The notes: generated by a model not told the origin, from the sequence alone. DNA of 5,930 nt from Candidatus Cloacimonadota bacterium (GCA_029934195.1 JAOZMQ010000096.1:1-5930), one strand, 5' to 3'; positions 1 to 5,930 are shown, counted from the stretch's first letter. Translations and numbers: made by a program.

Positions 1-13
1 GTACGTTTAAAAC

Positions 14-60
14 GAGTACGTTTTTTTGGTCTTTTGGGATTTTACCTTTTCTTTCTGGTG
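14..60 (+). repeat. Left outer box of the terminal inverted repeat
   Basis: Positions 14-26 read GAGTACGTTTTTT and match exactly the reverse complement of 5918-5930. After a short insertion, GGGATTTT followed by a pyrimidine-rich CTTTTC/TTTCTGG stretch again parallels the right end, so the similarity runs about 45 bases with small indels. A second GTACGTTT lies just outside at 1-8, so the left end also has a short direct duplication. The identity of the repeat family is unknown to me. Confidence 0.65.
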
Positions 61-125
61 AAAAAAATTAAGATCATAATTCCATTTGTGCTTAATATAA
101 ATTAATCAATCAAGATACTTTTTTA

Positions 126-153
126 AAAACTGGAGTCATCTTAAAATTTATGG
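126..153 (+). repeat. Left inner core of the terminal inverted repeat
   Basis: Beginning AAAACTGGAGTCATCTTAAA, this core matches the reverse complement of about 5864-5891 (AAAACTGGGGTCATTCTTAA and onward), with a G/A substitution, a one-base T indel and few other differences. On the right the core follows the outer box directly. On the left about 65 bases separate them, so the left copy has either gained an insertion or diverged. The GGGGTCA-type core recalls short repeats seen near REP-associated IS200-like transposases, but no transposase is present and that link is speculative. Confidence 0.6.
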
Positions 154-227
154 ATTCTACTGTTCTGAAATTATCATTTGACATATTTTTTTATTTAGAA
201 AACTAAGTATTAAGAATTTCAAAAAAA

Positions 228-255
228 TTACCAAATAATTAAACGCAAGTACAAT
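228..255 (+). promoter_or_regulatory. Candidate sigma-70-type promoter for the lipoprotein operon
   Basis: A -35-like TTACCA (228-233, four of six consensus bases) is followed after 16 bases by a -10-like TACAAT (250-255, five of six). A run of seven A residues just upstream could act as an UP-like element. Transcription would begin near 262, leaving a leader of roughly 58 bases before the ATG at 320. In sequence this AT-rich such matches arise easily by chance, so this is a candidate only. Confidence 0.3.
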
Positions 256-319
256 AAAAGTGTAAAATAAAAAATATTAGAGGAAAATATAACCTATAAA
301 AGTAGATGGAGTTCTTTAG

Positions 320-1105
320 ATGAAATTAATAAAAAGTATAATTTTATTATTATTAATATTGATTATTACAAGTTGTATCAAATTACGAGATTATGAGAAA
401 ATACCTCCTGGTAGTTTCAAAGCAATGATTGTAATCGAATCAAAACCTACAACTGCAAGGATATTTGTTGATGATAAATATCTTGGAATGACACCTATAA
501 AAACTCATTTGTGGTTTTTCGAAAAAAAGATGGTTAATGTAAAAGCAGAACCGGTTTATGAAGGCCAAGTACCTCAAAATATCTTCATTGAAACTCCACC
601 ATTCCCCGAAAAATTAGTGATTTATATGGATGCAAGACCATGGGAAGATACAGAGTTTGATCCTAAAAAGAAAAGGGCTGAAGAAGAAAAACTTGATGGT
701 GCCGAAAGTGCTTTTAAAATTCCTACAAAAATCATTATTGATACAGTTTTAATAAAACAAATGGAATTACTACCGGTTGTCTTTTTTGATTATGATAAAG
801 ATAATATTAAAGATGAAGAAGCAATTAAATTATTAGCTTTTACCAGTTTCCTTAAAGAACATCCAGAATACAATGTTTCTATAAACGGATATGCTGATGA
901 AAGAGGTTCTGTTAAATATAATTACGATTTAGCACTAAGAAGATCTGATTCTGTGTATAAATTCCTTGTTGATAATGGCATTGACGGTAATAGGTTGAAC
1001 ATTTACACGAGTGGTGAAAAGGTGACTGTTGATCGTCAAGGGGTACAGGTTCAATATAATATGGAAAGAACAGTAAACTTTAAACTCAAACGAATAGAGA
1101 GATAG
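320..1105 (+). CDS. PEGA-domain and OmpA-C (Pal-like) peptidoglycan-binding lipoprotein
   Basis: This 261-residue protein is probably an outer-membrane lipoprotein that tethers the envelope to peptidoglycan. The N-terminus is a short basic segment, a Leu/Ile-rich stretch (about 7-16) and an ITSC lipobox-like motif with Cys19 as the likely lipidated residue. Residues about 36-72 resemble a PEGA domain (IESKPTTARIFVDDKYLGMTPI). A charged linker (about 107-130) leads to an OmpA/Pal C-terminal domain (about 152-258) containing FFDYDKDNI, NGYADERGS, LALRRSDSV and the closing NMERTVNF. By family comparison D193 (in ADERG) and R208 (in LRRSD) match the Asp and Arg that bind diaminopimelate. ADERG is closer to Pal than to OmpA porins. 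The start is supported by GGAG 8 bases upstream. The flippase gene begins 9 bases after the stop. It is not simply Pal, because Pal normally lacks PEGA and no tol genes are adjacent. The domain calls are confident; the biological role is inferred. Confidence 0.88.
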   Translation: MKLIKSIILLLLILIITSCIKLRDYEKIPPGSFKAMIVIESKPTTARIFVDDKYLGMTPIKTHLWFFEKKMVNVKAEPVYEGQVPQNIFIETPPFPEKLVIYMDARPWEDTEFDPKKKRAEEEKLDGAESAFKIPTKIIIDTVLIKQMELLPVVFFDYDKDNIKDEEAIKLLAFTSFLKEHPEYNVSINGYADERGSVKYNYDLALRRSDSVYKFLVDNGIDGNRLNIYTSGEKVTVDRQGVQVQYNMERTVNFKLKRIER

Positions 1106-1114
1106 TTTTATAAA

Positions 1115-2668
1115 ATGAATATTGAAAAGGACGGATTACGAAAAAAAATGATTTCAAATACTATCGCAAATTATGTGCGATTAGGTTTGAATTTCTTTAT
1201 TGGAATTTTTCTTACACGTACTCTTTTCCTTGGGTTAACAAGGGAAGAATATGGAATGTGGGCATTATTATGGACAGTTTTTGGTTATTCGGTTTTACTT
1301 GATTTTGGTTTTGGAACAGCTGTTCAAAAAGCAACAAGTGAGACTTTGGTAACAAAAGAGTGGAAAAAATTTAATAGATTAATTTCTACAGTTTTTTTTA
1401 ATTACATAGTAATTGCTCTCATAATATCTGCTATTGCTGTCATTCTATCTTTTAATATTGATAGGGTTTTTAGTTTTGATTCGGTAGAAAAAGTTAAGTA
1501 TTTCAGAAAAGTTTTCCTTGTATTTGGAGTTGGAACTTCATTAGGATTTCCTTTTGGTTTCACAATGGAAATTTTACTCGGATTAAATGAAATCCGCTTG
1601 AGAAATATGATTCAAATTGGAGCAAAATTATTTACATTTTTAATTCTCTATTTTGTCGTAACCCGTGGTTATTCTATTATGGAAATGGCAATTGGAACTA
1701 TCATTGTAAATATGACTGCAAATATGGTTCAAACATTTTTTGTTTTCAAGAAAATTCCATCATTAAAAGTTAGCCTAAAATTATATGATCGAAAACAGAT
1801 TAAAAGTGTTATGAGCTTTTCTCTTTTTGCATACATAATAATCTTTACAAATTTAATAATTTTTAGGACAGATCAGATTGTTATTTCTGTATTTTCATCT
1901 GTTTCTTTGGTTGCAATTTATCAAATTGCTTCAAGATTAGCAGAAACATATAAAATGTTTTCTTCGCAATTTTTGGATAATCTTCGTCCGATTGCAGCTA
2001 TTCTTTTCATTTCTAATCAAAAATCAAAACTGGCAAAAATATTGATAGAATCAAATCGATTATTGGGATTTTTTGCAACATTGATGATTATACCTCTTTT
2101 AATTTTTCTAAAAGAAGTTCTTTCAATTTGGTTAGAACTTTCAGATCCAGCTGGGACAATTTGTGCTATTATTTTACTTTTATCAATGTATTTTTATGTC
2201 TTTTTCAGGAGCAGTTCCGTTTATATTTTATTGATGTCAAATGCTCATAAACAACTGACAATTGTTGCCATTATTGAATGTATAATCAATTTGGTTTTAA
2301 GTATTTTCTTAATAAAAAGAATTGGAATTGTCGGAGTTGCAATTGGAACAATAGTTCCAAACATTTTAGCTGCAATCTTTTATAATATTCCGAAAGCTTG
2401 TCAATTTGCTGAAATATCCTTTAAGGAGTTTTTTTCGCAAGCGATATTTAGAACCGCCTGGATTGGAATGATTACAGCTTCAATTATTTACATCATTTCT
2501 ACTCGTTTTCGACCAAGTAATCTTCTCGAATTAATACTTCATTTTTCCTTATCTTCAATAATTTTTTTAGTGCTTTATTATTTCTTCGGAGTTTATGGTT
2601 GGGAACGTAAACAATTCAATGAATTTATTTCTAAGAAATTTATAAAAATTGCTCGGAGCAAAGCATGA
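1115..2668 (+). CDS. Polysaccharide flippase, MOP/MATE superfamily (Wzx-like)
   Basis: This 517-residue integral membrane protein probably flips lipid-linked oligosaccharide, or a related glycolipid, across the inner membrane. Hydrophobic segments are visible around 19-38, 48-66, 92-113, 131-151, 168-184, 189-211, 232-252, 258-276, 315-333, 347-367, 382-400, 403-424, 444-461 and 474-492. That is about 14 helices, within the usual range for this superfamily. Family-like motifs are LDFGFGTAVQKATSE (62-76), the intramembrane-flanking RTDQIVISVF (251-260) and GIVGVAIGTIVPN (404-416). Length fits Wzx or RfbX proteins. The first ATG has only a weak purine-rich GAGAG about 14 bases upstream, so translation may be coupled to the preceding gene. 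An in-frame ATG at 1148 (residue 12) is an alternative. The stop overlaps the next ATG. The substrate cannot be read from the sequence. A teichoic-acid or O-antigen type exporter is equally possible. Confidence 0.88.
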   Translation: MNIEKDGLRKKMISNTIANYVRLGLNFFIGIFLTRTLFLGLTREEYGMWALLWTVFGYSVLLDFGFGTAVQKATSETLVTKEWKKFNRLISTVFFNYIVIALIISAIAVILSFNIDRVFSFDSVEKVKYFRKVFLVFGVGTSLGFPFGFTMEILLGLNEIRLRNMIQIGAKLFTFLILYFVVTRGYSIMEMAIGTIIVNMTANMVQTFFVFKKIPSLKVSLKLYDRKQIKSVMSFSLFAYIIIFTNLIIFRTDQIVISVFSSVSLVAIYQIASRLAETYKMFSSQFLDNLRPIAAILFISNQKSKLAKILIESNRLLGFFATLMIIPLLIFLKEVLSIWLELSDPAGTICAIILLLSMYFYVFFRSSSVYILLMSNAHKQLTIVAIIECIINLVLSIFLIKRIGIVGVAIGTIVPNILAAIFYNIPKACQFAEISFKEFFSQAIFRTAWIGMITASIIYIISTRFRPSNLLELILHFSLSSIIFLVLYYFFGVYGWERKQFNEFISKKFIKIARSKA

Positions 2669-3675
2669 CTGATTCTACTTCAACAAAAGATAATTGTACC
2701 ATTGTAATTATTACTGATCCAAATTTCGTATTGGCAGTTTTTATTTTAGTTCTTTCTTTGAAATTTCATAAAGTTAAAGCAAAAATTAGAGTTTTAGGAA
2801 TTGGATTATCTGACAAAGAAAAAAAATATTTTACGCAATTTGATAATGTTTTTGTACATGATTCAAAATGGAAATTTCCTTCCAATAAAACCAATATTCG
2901 TGCTATTGCAAATATCTGTAAGAAAGAAGCTGTTTTCCTATCCAAAGAAGACAAATCGGAAAATATTGCTTTGTTGGATGGTGATTGTATTGTAACTGGA
3001 GATATTACGAAATATATTAATCCTGAAAAAGTCGCTATGTTTGTTCGTACGAGAGATGCAGAGGAAGATAAGATGATTTTCCTTTCACGATACGATAAGA
3101 ATGATGTTTCTGGTTCAATTCCTAAAAGAGTTTTGGAGACTTGGAAAAAAGATAACAAATCAACTGAAAATTCTGCGATAAAAAACACCAGTTTATCCGG
3201 GAATTTTGTCGTAAATAGAAAATTCCTTCCTTTTATTGAAGAATGGGGAAGATTGATGGAGAATGTGCTTCCGCATACAGATCAGCAATTTAATCATGTA
3301 GCTTACGAAATGATGGGAGATTTTTCTTTAAGTTCAGCTTTAGCATTTGGGAAAAATAAACCTCCCTTATTAGATTTACTTACAGATAAAGATCCTAATG
3401 CTTATATTGCACATTTAGGACCAAGTCCGAAATTCTGGAAATTATGGCCTGTCTCTAAACTAAAATATCTTAACCCAATCCTTTCTTTTTTAGATTGGGC
3501 AAGTAAAAATAATTTTTCTACACCTCCGCTAACTTGGACTTTGAAAAGAAAAAATATTCCGCTTATTTATTTGAGCTCATACTTATTTCAATTACAAATT
3601 TCTCTGAAAAATATATTAAGACCTTTAATAAAGGGAATTGCCCCAAAATTTAAAGATAGAAGTCATAAATATTAA
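2665..3675 (+). CDS. GT8-like glycosyltransferase (GT-A fold)
   Basis: This 336-residue cytoplasmic or peripheral protein probably transfers a sugar from a nucleotide donor to a glycan or lipid acceptor. Residues 12-17 (TIVIIT) form a first beta strand. LLDGDCIV (103-110) supplies the metal-binding DxD motif, D105 and D107. SGNFVVNRKF (178-187) resembles the family's 'N-x-G' acceptor-side strand, and HTDQQFNHVA (204-213) resembles the D-Q-x-x-N motif. HLGPSPKFW (250-258) resembles the C-terminal H-x-G-x-x-K-x-W diphosphate and metal contact of GT8 enzymes. The last ~70 residues are basic and aromatic and may associate with the membrane. The ATG lies inside the flippase stop (ATGA, 4-base overlap), with GGAG at 2655-2658, six bases upstream, so the two proteins are very likely co-translated and functionally paired. 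Assignment to GT8 rather than another GT-A family is moderately confident. Donor and acceptor are unknown. Confidence 0.8.
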   Translation: MTDSTSTKDNCTIVIITDPNFVLAVFILVLSLKFHKVKAKIRVLGIGLSDKEKKYFTQFDNVFVHDSKWKFPSNKTNIRAIANICKKEAVFLSKEDKSENIALLDGDCIVTGDITKYINPEKVAMFVRTRDAEEDKMIFLSRYDKNDVSGSIPKRVLETWKKDNKSTENSAIKNTSLSGNFVVNRKFLPFIEEWGRLMENVLPHTDQQFNHVAYEMMGDFSLSSALAFGKNKPPLLDLLTDKDPNAYIAHLGPSPKFWKLWPVSKLKYLNPILSFLDWASKNNFSTPPLTWTLKRKNIPLIYLSSYLFQLQISLKNILRPLIKGIAPKFKDRSHKY

Positions 3676-3760
3676 ACCTAATCATAAGCTATATAATGGA
3701 GGAGATACCAAAAGATAAAAGCTCATTTATAATATTTCATTATTCTCAAGCTATTAATAA
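3676..3760. other. Convergent intergenic gap without clear terminator
   Basis: This 85-base stretch separates the stops of the glycosyltransferase (plus strand) and the HtrA-like protease (minus strand). I looked for a bidirectional terminator and found only a five-base A/T hairpin (ATAAT...ATTAT, about 3729-3743) with no GC stem and no U tract. A perfect TATAAT (3692-3697) runs directly into a GGAGGAG (3698-3704) on the plus strand, but no start codon follows at ribosome-binding distance. Confidence 0.5.
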
Positions 3761-4951
3761 TCAATGTTCTTTTGCCAATATTGAAATTTTCTTTTCCTTT
3801 TTCCCGCGTTTTACAATAAGGTTAATATTTTCACCAATAGAAATATCAGAAACAGCAAGTTCAGCATCATCGGAATTTTTTATTTCATTACCATTAATAT
3901 TGATAATTAAATCCCCTCTTTTAATTTCTGCATTTTCTGCAGGGCTATTTGGTTCTACAAAAGCAACAATTACTCCATCAAGACTTTTGAGGTTAAGGTA
4001 AGAAGCAATCATTGGATTTATATCTTGTACTTTAAAACCAAACCATGGTTTTCTAATTTTACCAAATTTGATTAACTCATCTGCAATTTTCTTTACTCTA
4101 TTTATTGGAATTGAAAATCCCAAACCAATACTTCCACCTGAATCTGAAAAAATAAAAGTGTTAATTCCAACAACTTCGCCCAACACATTCACAAGTGGAC
4201 CACCACTATTGCCTGGATTTATTGCAGTGTCAGTTTGAATCATCTTTTTATAAATTTTCCCTTCTTTATCTTCTGCAAAATTTCTATTAATTGCGGAAAT
4301 TACTCCAACTGAAACACTTGGTTTACTATCTTTAATCAGAAATCCATAAGGGTTTCCAATTGCAATCGACCATTCACCGATTATTAAATCATCTGAATTT
4401 CCCAATTTTGCAACAGGAAGATTTTCACCGTTAATCTTGAGAACAGCAACATCGTGAATTTTATCAAATCCAATTAGTTCTGCATTGCAATCTTTGCCAT
4501 CAGTAAGAATCACTTTTATTTGAGTTGCACCTTCAACAACATGAGAATTAGTTAAAATATATCCATCTTGATCAAAAATTACCCCTGAACCAATACTTTG
4601 TACTGATCTTTTGTGAGGAACATCAAAAAAACCAAAAAATGGATTCTGAAATGGATTTGTATTACGCCTAACAATCTGTGTTTTCATTACATTAATACTA
4701 ACTACTGCTAATTCAATTTTAGAAACAGCGGCAGTAATACTGTTACTCCGAGAAATGGAAACCGAATGATTGGCTATTTCTTTATTTTTTTTAGAATAGA
4801 AGTTTTCAGTTTCCGATTCTTGCAACAATTCCTTTTCTTTGATAGATTTACTATGATTTTGTTTGTTTTTACTAATTGAACATTGATGGTTCATTAACAA
4901 ATTAATTGCAATTGTCAATAAAATTACAATAATAAATGTTGATTTTTTCAT
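3761..4951 (-). CDS. htrA: HtrA/DegS-like periplasmic serine protease, single PDZ
   Basis: This 396-residue protein is an envelope protease of the trypsin-like S1C family that degrades or senses misfolded periplasmic proteins. Residues 5-20 are a hydrophobic signal or anchor segment. No standard lipobox is formed around Cys24 (MNHQC). A polar Ser/Lys/Glu/Asn-rich linker (about 25-72) follows, then the protease domain (about 73-290) with all three catalytic residues: H137 in TNSHVV, D167 in HDVAVL and S249 in NPGNSGGPL. One PDZ domain occupies about 302-390 (PWFGFKV, then EPNSPAENAEIKRGDLIININGNEI with the usual GD turn). A short phenylalanine-rich loop (98-112) takes the place of the long DegP LA loop. 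The single PDZ and N-terminal anchor are closer to DegS or HhoB than to DegP, which has two PDZ domains. The start is supported by GGAG six bases upstream of the ATG. The gene follows purN by 29 bases and probably shares its transcript. Confidence 0.93.
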   Translation of the reverse strand: MKKSTFIIVILLTIAINLLMNHQCSISKNKQNHSKSIKEKELLQESETENFYSKKNKEIANHSVSISRSNSITAAVSKIELAVVSINVMKTQIVRRNTNPFQNPFFGFFDVPHKRSVQSIGSGVIFDQDGYILTNSHVVEGATQIKVILTDGKDCNAELIGFDKIHDVAVLKINGENLPVAKLGNSDDLIIGEWSIAIGNPYGFLIKDSKPSVSVGVISAINRNFAEDKEGKIYKKMIQTDTAINPGNSGGPLVNVLGEVVGINTFIFSDSGGSIGLGFSIPINRVKKIADELIKFGKIRKPWFGFKVQDINPMIASYLNLKSLDGVIVAFVEPNSPAENAEIKRGDLIININGNEIKNSDDAELAVSDISIGENINLIVKRGKKEKKISILAKEH

Positions 4952-4980
4952 TTTATACTCCGTTATGTCTTTTCATTTAT

Positions 4981-5562
4981 TTATTTCCTTTCTAATAATT
5001 CTGCGATAGTTTTCGGATAAAGCTTATGCTCAATTTTAAGAACACGATCTCCAATTTCTGAAGCTGATTTACAATTTGAAATATCAACAGAAAGTTGTCT
5101 AATTATTTTTCCTTCATCATAGTTTTCATTTACATAATGAACCGTAGCTCCTGATTTTTGTTCTTGAGCTTCATAAACAGCTTGATGAACAGCCATTCCA
5201 TACATTCCCTTTCCACCAAATTTTGGAAGAAGAGCAGGATGAATATTTACAATATTGCATTGTATTTTTTTTAGAAAATCTGCTGAGAACTGTCTCATAA
5301 AACCGGCGAGAACAATTAGATGAATTTTATGTTTTTTGAATAATAGAAGTAATTTCTCCTCAAAAGAATGAAAATCTTTTGTTGAAATAAATATTGCAGG
5401 AATTTTATAAAATTTACACTTGTTTTGAATTAGTGCTTTTTTACGATTTATTGTTACAAATTTAACTTCAATCTGCAAATTATTATTATTAATATAATCT
5501 ACAATTGCGTTAAAATTTGAGCCTCGGCTTAAACCGGATGTCAATACTGCAATATTTTTCAT
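4981..5562 (-). CDS. purN: Phosphoribosylglycinamide formyltransferase (GAR transformylase 1)
   Basis: PurN transfers a formyl group from 10-formyltetrahydrofolate to glycinamide ribonucleotide, the third step of de novo purine synthesis, in the cytoplasm. The 193-residue protein opens with VLTSGLSRGSNFNAI (6-20), the phosphate-binding Gly/Ser loop of the family. LAGFMRQFS (85-93) and NIHPALLPKF (106-115) follow. The catalytic Asn and His are N106 and H108, and the conserved Asp is D149 in ENYDEGKII. The loop GGKGMYGMAVHQAV (116-129) is the longer variant I associate with Bacteroidota-like PurN rather than the shorter enterobacterial form. The length is near the usual 190-212. The ATG at 5562 is preferred: AAGGAG lies five bases before it and residue 1 aligns with the family start. 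The in-frame ATG at 5622 would add a 20-residue hydrophobic extension, has no ribosome site and lies just upstream of a candidate -10. It heads a two-gene operon with the HtrA-like protease. Confidence 0.95.
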   Translation of the reverse strand: MKNIAVLTSGLSRGSNFNAIVDYINNNNLQIEVKFVTINRKKALIQNKCKFYKIPAIFISTKDFHSFEEKLLLLFKKHKIHLIVLAGFMRQFSADFLKKIQCNIVNIHPALLPKFGGKGMYGMAVHQAVYEAQEQKSGATVHYVNENYDEGKIIRQLSVDISNCKSASEIGDRVLKIEHKLYPKTIAELLERK

Positions 5563-5567
5563 TATAA

Positions 5568-5573
5568 CTCCTT
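5568..5573 (-). promoter_or_regulatory. Ribosome binding site deciding the purN start
   Basis: On the minus strand AAGGAG is followed by TTATA and then ATG (codon at 5562-5560). It is the only strong site near the possible purN starts and places the N-terminus at MKNIAVLTSG, in register with known PurN proteins. Confidence 0.85.
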
Positions 5574-5611
5574 GTAATTTTAGAATTAAGATGATGGGAA
5601 GTATAGCTGAA

Positions 5612-5639
5612 AATATAACCATCTTAGTTGCTATAACAA
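5612..5639 (-). promoter_or_regulatory. Candidate promoter for purN-htrA
   Basis: Read on the minus strand, TTGTTA (5639-5634, four of six -35 consensus bases) is followed after 16 bases by TATATT (5617-5612, five of six -10 bases). Transcription would start near 5605, giving a leader of about 43 bases that contains the purN ribosome site. The -35 overlaps a small GTTG...CAAC inverted repeat (5627-5640) that could be an operator. I do not recognise a PurR-type site. This is tentative given the base composition. Confidence 0.3.
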
Positions 5640-5766
5640 CATCTTATAAAGTCTTTGAACATATAGTGAGGAATAATATGAAACTAAACCAACATTATAT
5701 TTAAGTAAAAAAGATAAGCGGACAATAACGACTATTAAAAAATTAGCAGAGTCGTCTATAACTAAA

Positions 5767-5781
5767 ATCATTTAAAATGAT
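5767..5781. repeat. Perfect 15-base palindrome
   Basis: ATCATTT and AAATGAT are perfect inverted arms around a single A. The site could bind a dimeric regulator, but it is about 130 bases upstream of the purN candidate promoter and rich in A/T, so chance is a real alternative. Confidence 0.35.
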
Positions 5782-5863
5782 AAGAAGATTTAAGCAATAT
5801 TTTATGCAATATATTTCTTGAATATTTTTTATCAGTAAGTATTCTTAACAGTTTCTAACTTCA

Positions 5864-5930
5864 TCATAGATTTAAGAATGACCCCAGTTTTCAGGAAAGG
5901 AAAAGTAAAAAATCCCTAAAAAACGTACTC
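5864..5930 (-). repeat. Right copy of the terminal inverted repeat
   Basis: Read on the minus strand from 5930, this begins GAGTACGTTTTTT, continues AGGGATTTTTTAC and a CTTTTCCTTTCCTG tract, and then runs directly into AAAACTGGGGTCATTCTTAA (from 5891). The outer box matches 14-60 and the core matches 126-153 at the left end. This copy is compact, with no insert between box and core, so it is the better guide to the intact repeat unit. No transposase or integrase is seen beside it. Confidence 0.65.

Larger units (their letters stand above)
1..319. other. Left non-coding region with repeat and operon leader
   Basis: No credible coding region is seen in these 319 bases on either strand. The outer part (about 1-155) is occupied by a split copy of the repeat that also ends the right side of the window. 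The inner part (about 220-319) is extremely A-rich and carries a candidate promoter (228-255). A GGAG at 308-311 sits 8 bases before the ATG of the lipoprotein gene. A TTGACA hexamer at 178-183 has no good -10 at normal spacing. I see no tRNA or riboswitch-like structure. Confidence 0.6.
5563..5930. other. Right non-coding region
   Basis: These 368 bases hold no gene I can support. Going outward from purN there are its ribosome site and candidate promoter (5568-5639), a nine-codon mini-reading frame on the plus strand (5678-5704), and a weak stem ACGACT/AGTCGT with a 16-base loop (5728-5755). A 15-base AT palindrome (5767-5781) and a short direct repeat of GCAATAT (5794-5800 and 5806-5812) follow. 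The right copy of the terminal repeat comes last (about 5864-5930). Confidence 0.6.

Noticed and set aside
178..183. Perfect TTGACA -35 hexamer in the left non-coding region
   Set aside because: No convincing -10 is found 16-18 bases downstream (AACTAA or similar), so I preferred the 228-255 candidate.
2801..2995. 64-codon plus-strand frame inside the glycosyltransferase gene
   Set aside because: It is a shifted frame within the transferase, Lys/Leu/Ile-rich with no independent signal.
2766..3188. 140-codon minus-strand open frame inside the glycosyltransferase gene
   Set aside because: It lies wholly antisense to a gene with clear family motifs and shows no recognisable domain, so it is a shadow of the real frame.
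3696..4001. 101-codon plus-strand frame opening in the convergent gap
   Set aside because: Most of it is antisense to the PDZ-coding end of the protease gene, its own ATG has no ribosome site upstream, and the GGAGGAG lies inside rather than before it.
5728..5755. ACGACT/AGTCGT stem as a terminator or small RNA
   Set aside because: The stem is only six pairs with a 16-base loop and no U tract, which is weak in sequence of this composition.
5794..5812. GCAATAT repeated twice, as a possible CRISPR or iteron unit
   Set aside because: Only two copies of seven bases are seen, with no further units and no cas or replication gene nearby.

Overview
The window is very AT-rich. It holds five complete protein genes in two convergent groups, with non-coding ends of about 320 and 370 bases. 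It looks like a Gram-negative bacterium: there is a Pal/OmpA-type lipoprotein that keeps the peptidoglycan-binding residues, a polysaccharide flippase and an HtrA-type envelope protease. Most genes have clear GGAG or AAGGAG ribosome binding sites. The PurN protein has the GGKGMYG-type loop that I associate with Bacteroidota and relatives. An FCB-group lineage such as Cloacimonadota or a similar uncultured phylum would fit, but that placement is inference and not demonstrated.

Plus-strand group (320-3675): a PEGA plus OmpA-C lipoprotein, then 9 bases later a MOP/MATE-type polysaccharide flippase, then a GT8-like glycosyltransferase whose ATG overlaps the flippase stop by 4 bases. The tight spacing suggests one operon, with a candidate promoter at 228-255. 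Together they suggest building or exporting a surface glycan at an envelope that is anchored to peptidoglycan.

Minus-strand group (5562 down to 3761): purN, encoding the phosphoribosylglycinamide formyltransferase of purine synthesis, then 29 bases later a single-PDZ HtrA/DegS-like serine protease with an intact catalytic triad. A candidate promoter lies at 5612-5639. The purN start is best placed at 5562, which has an AAGGAG site, and not at the upstream ATG at 5622. The two groups converge on an 85-base gap (3676-3760) in which I see no convincing terminator.

Ends: the first ~155 bases and the last ~70 bases carry imperfect copies of one repeat in inverted orientation. Each has an outer GAGTACGTTTTTT box and an inner AAAACTGGRGTCAT core. 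The most economical explanation is a dispersed genomic repeat at which a contig assembly stopped, although a genuine repeat-flanked segment or a circular junction cannot be excluded. The genes themselves are mostly conventional. I do not see a clearly new defence, mobile or RNA system here. The repeat pair and the lipoprotein-flippase-glycosyltransferase cluster are the best candidates for follow-up.
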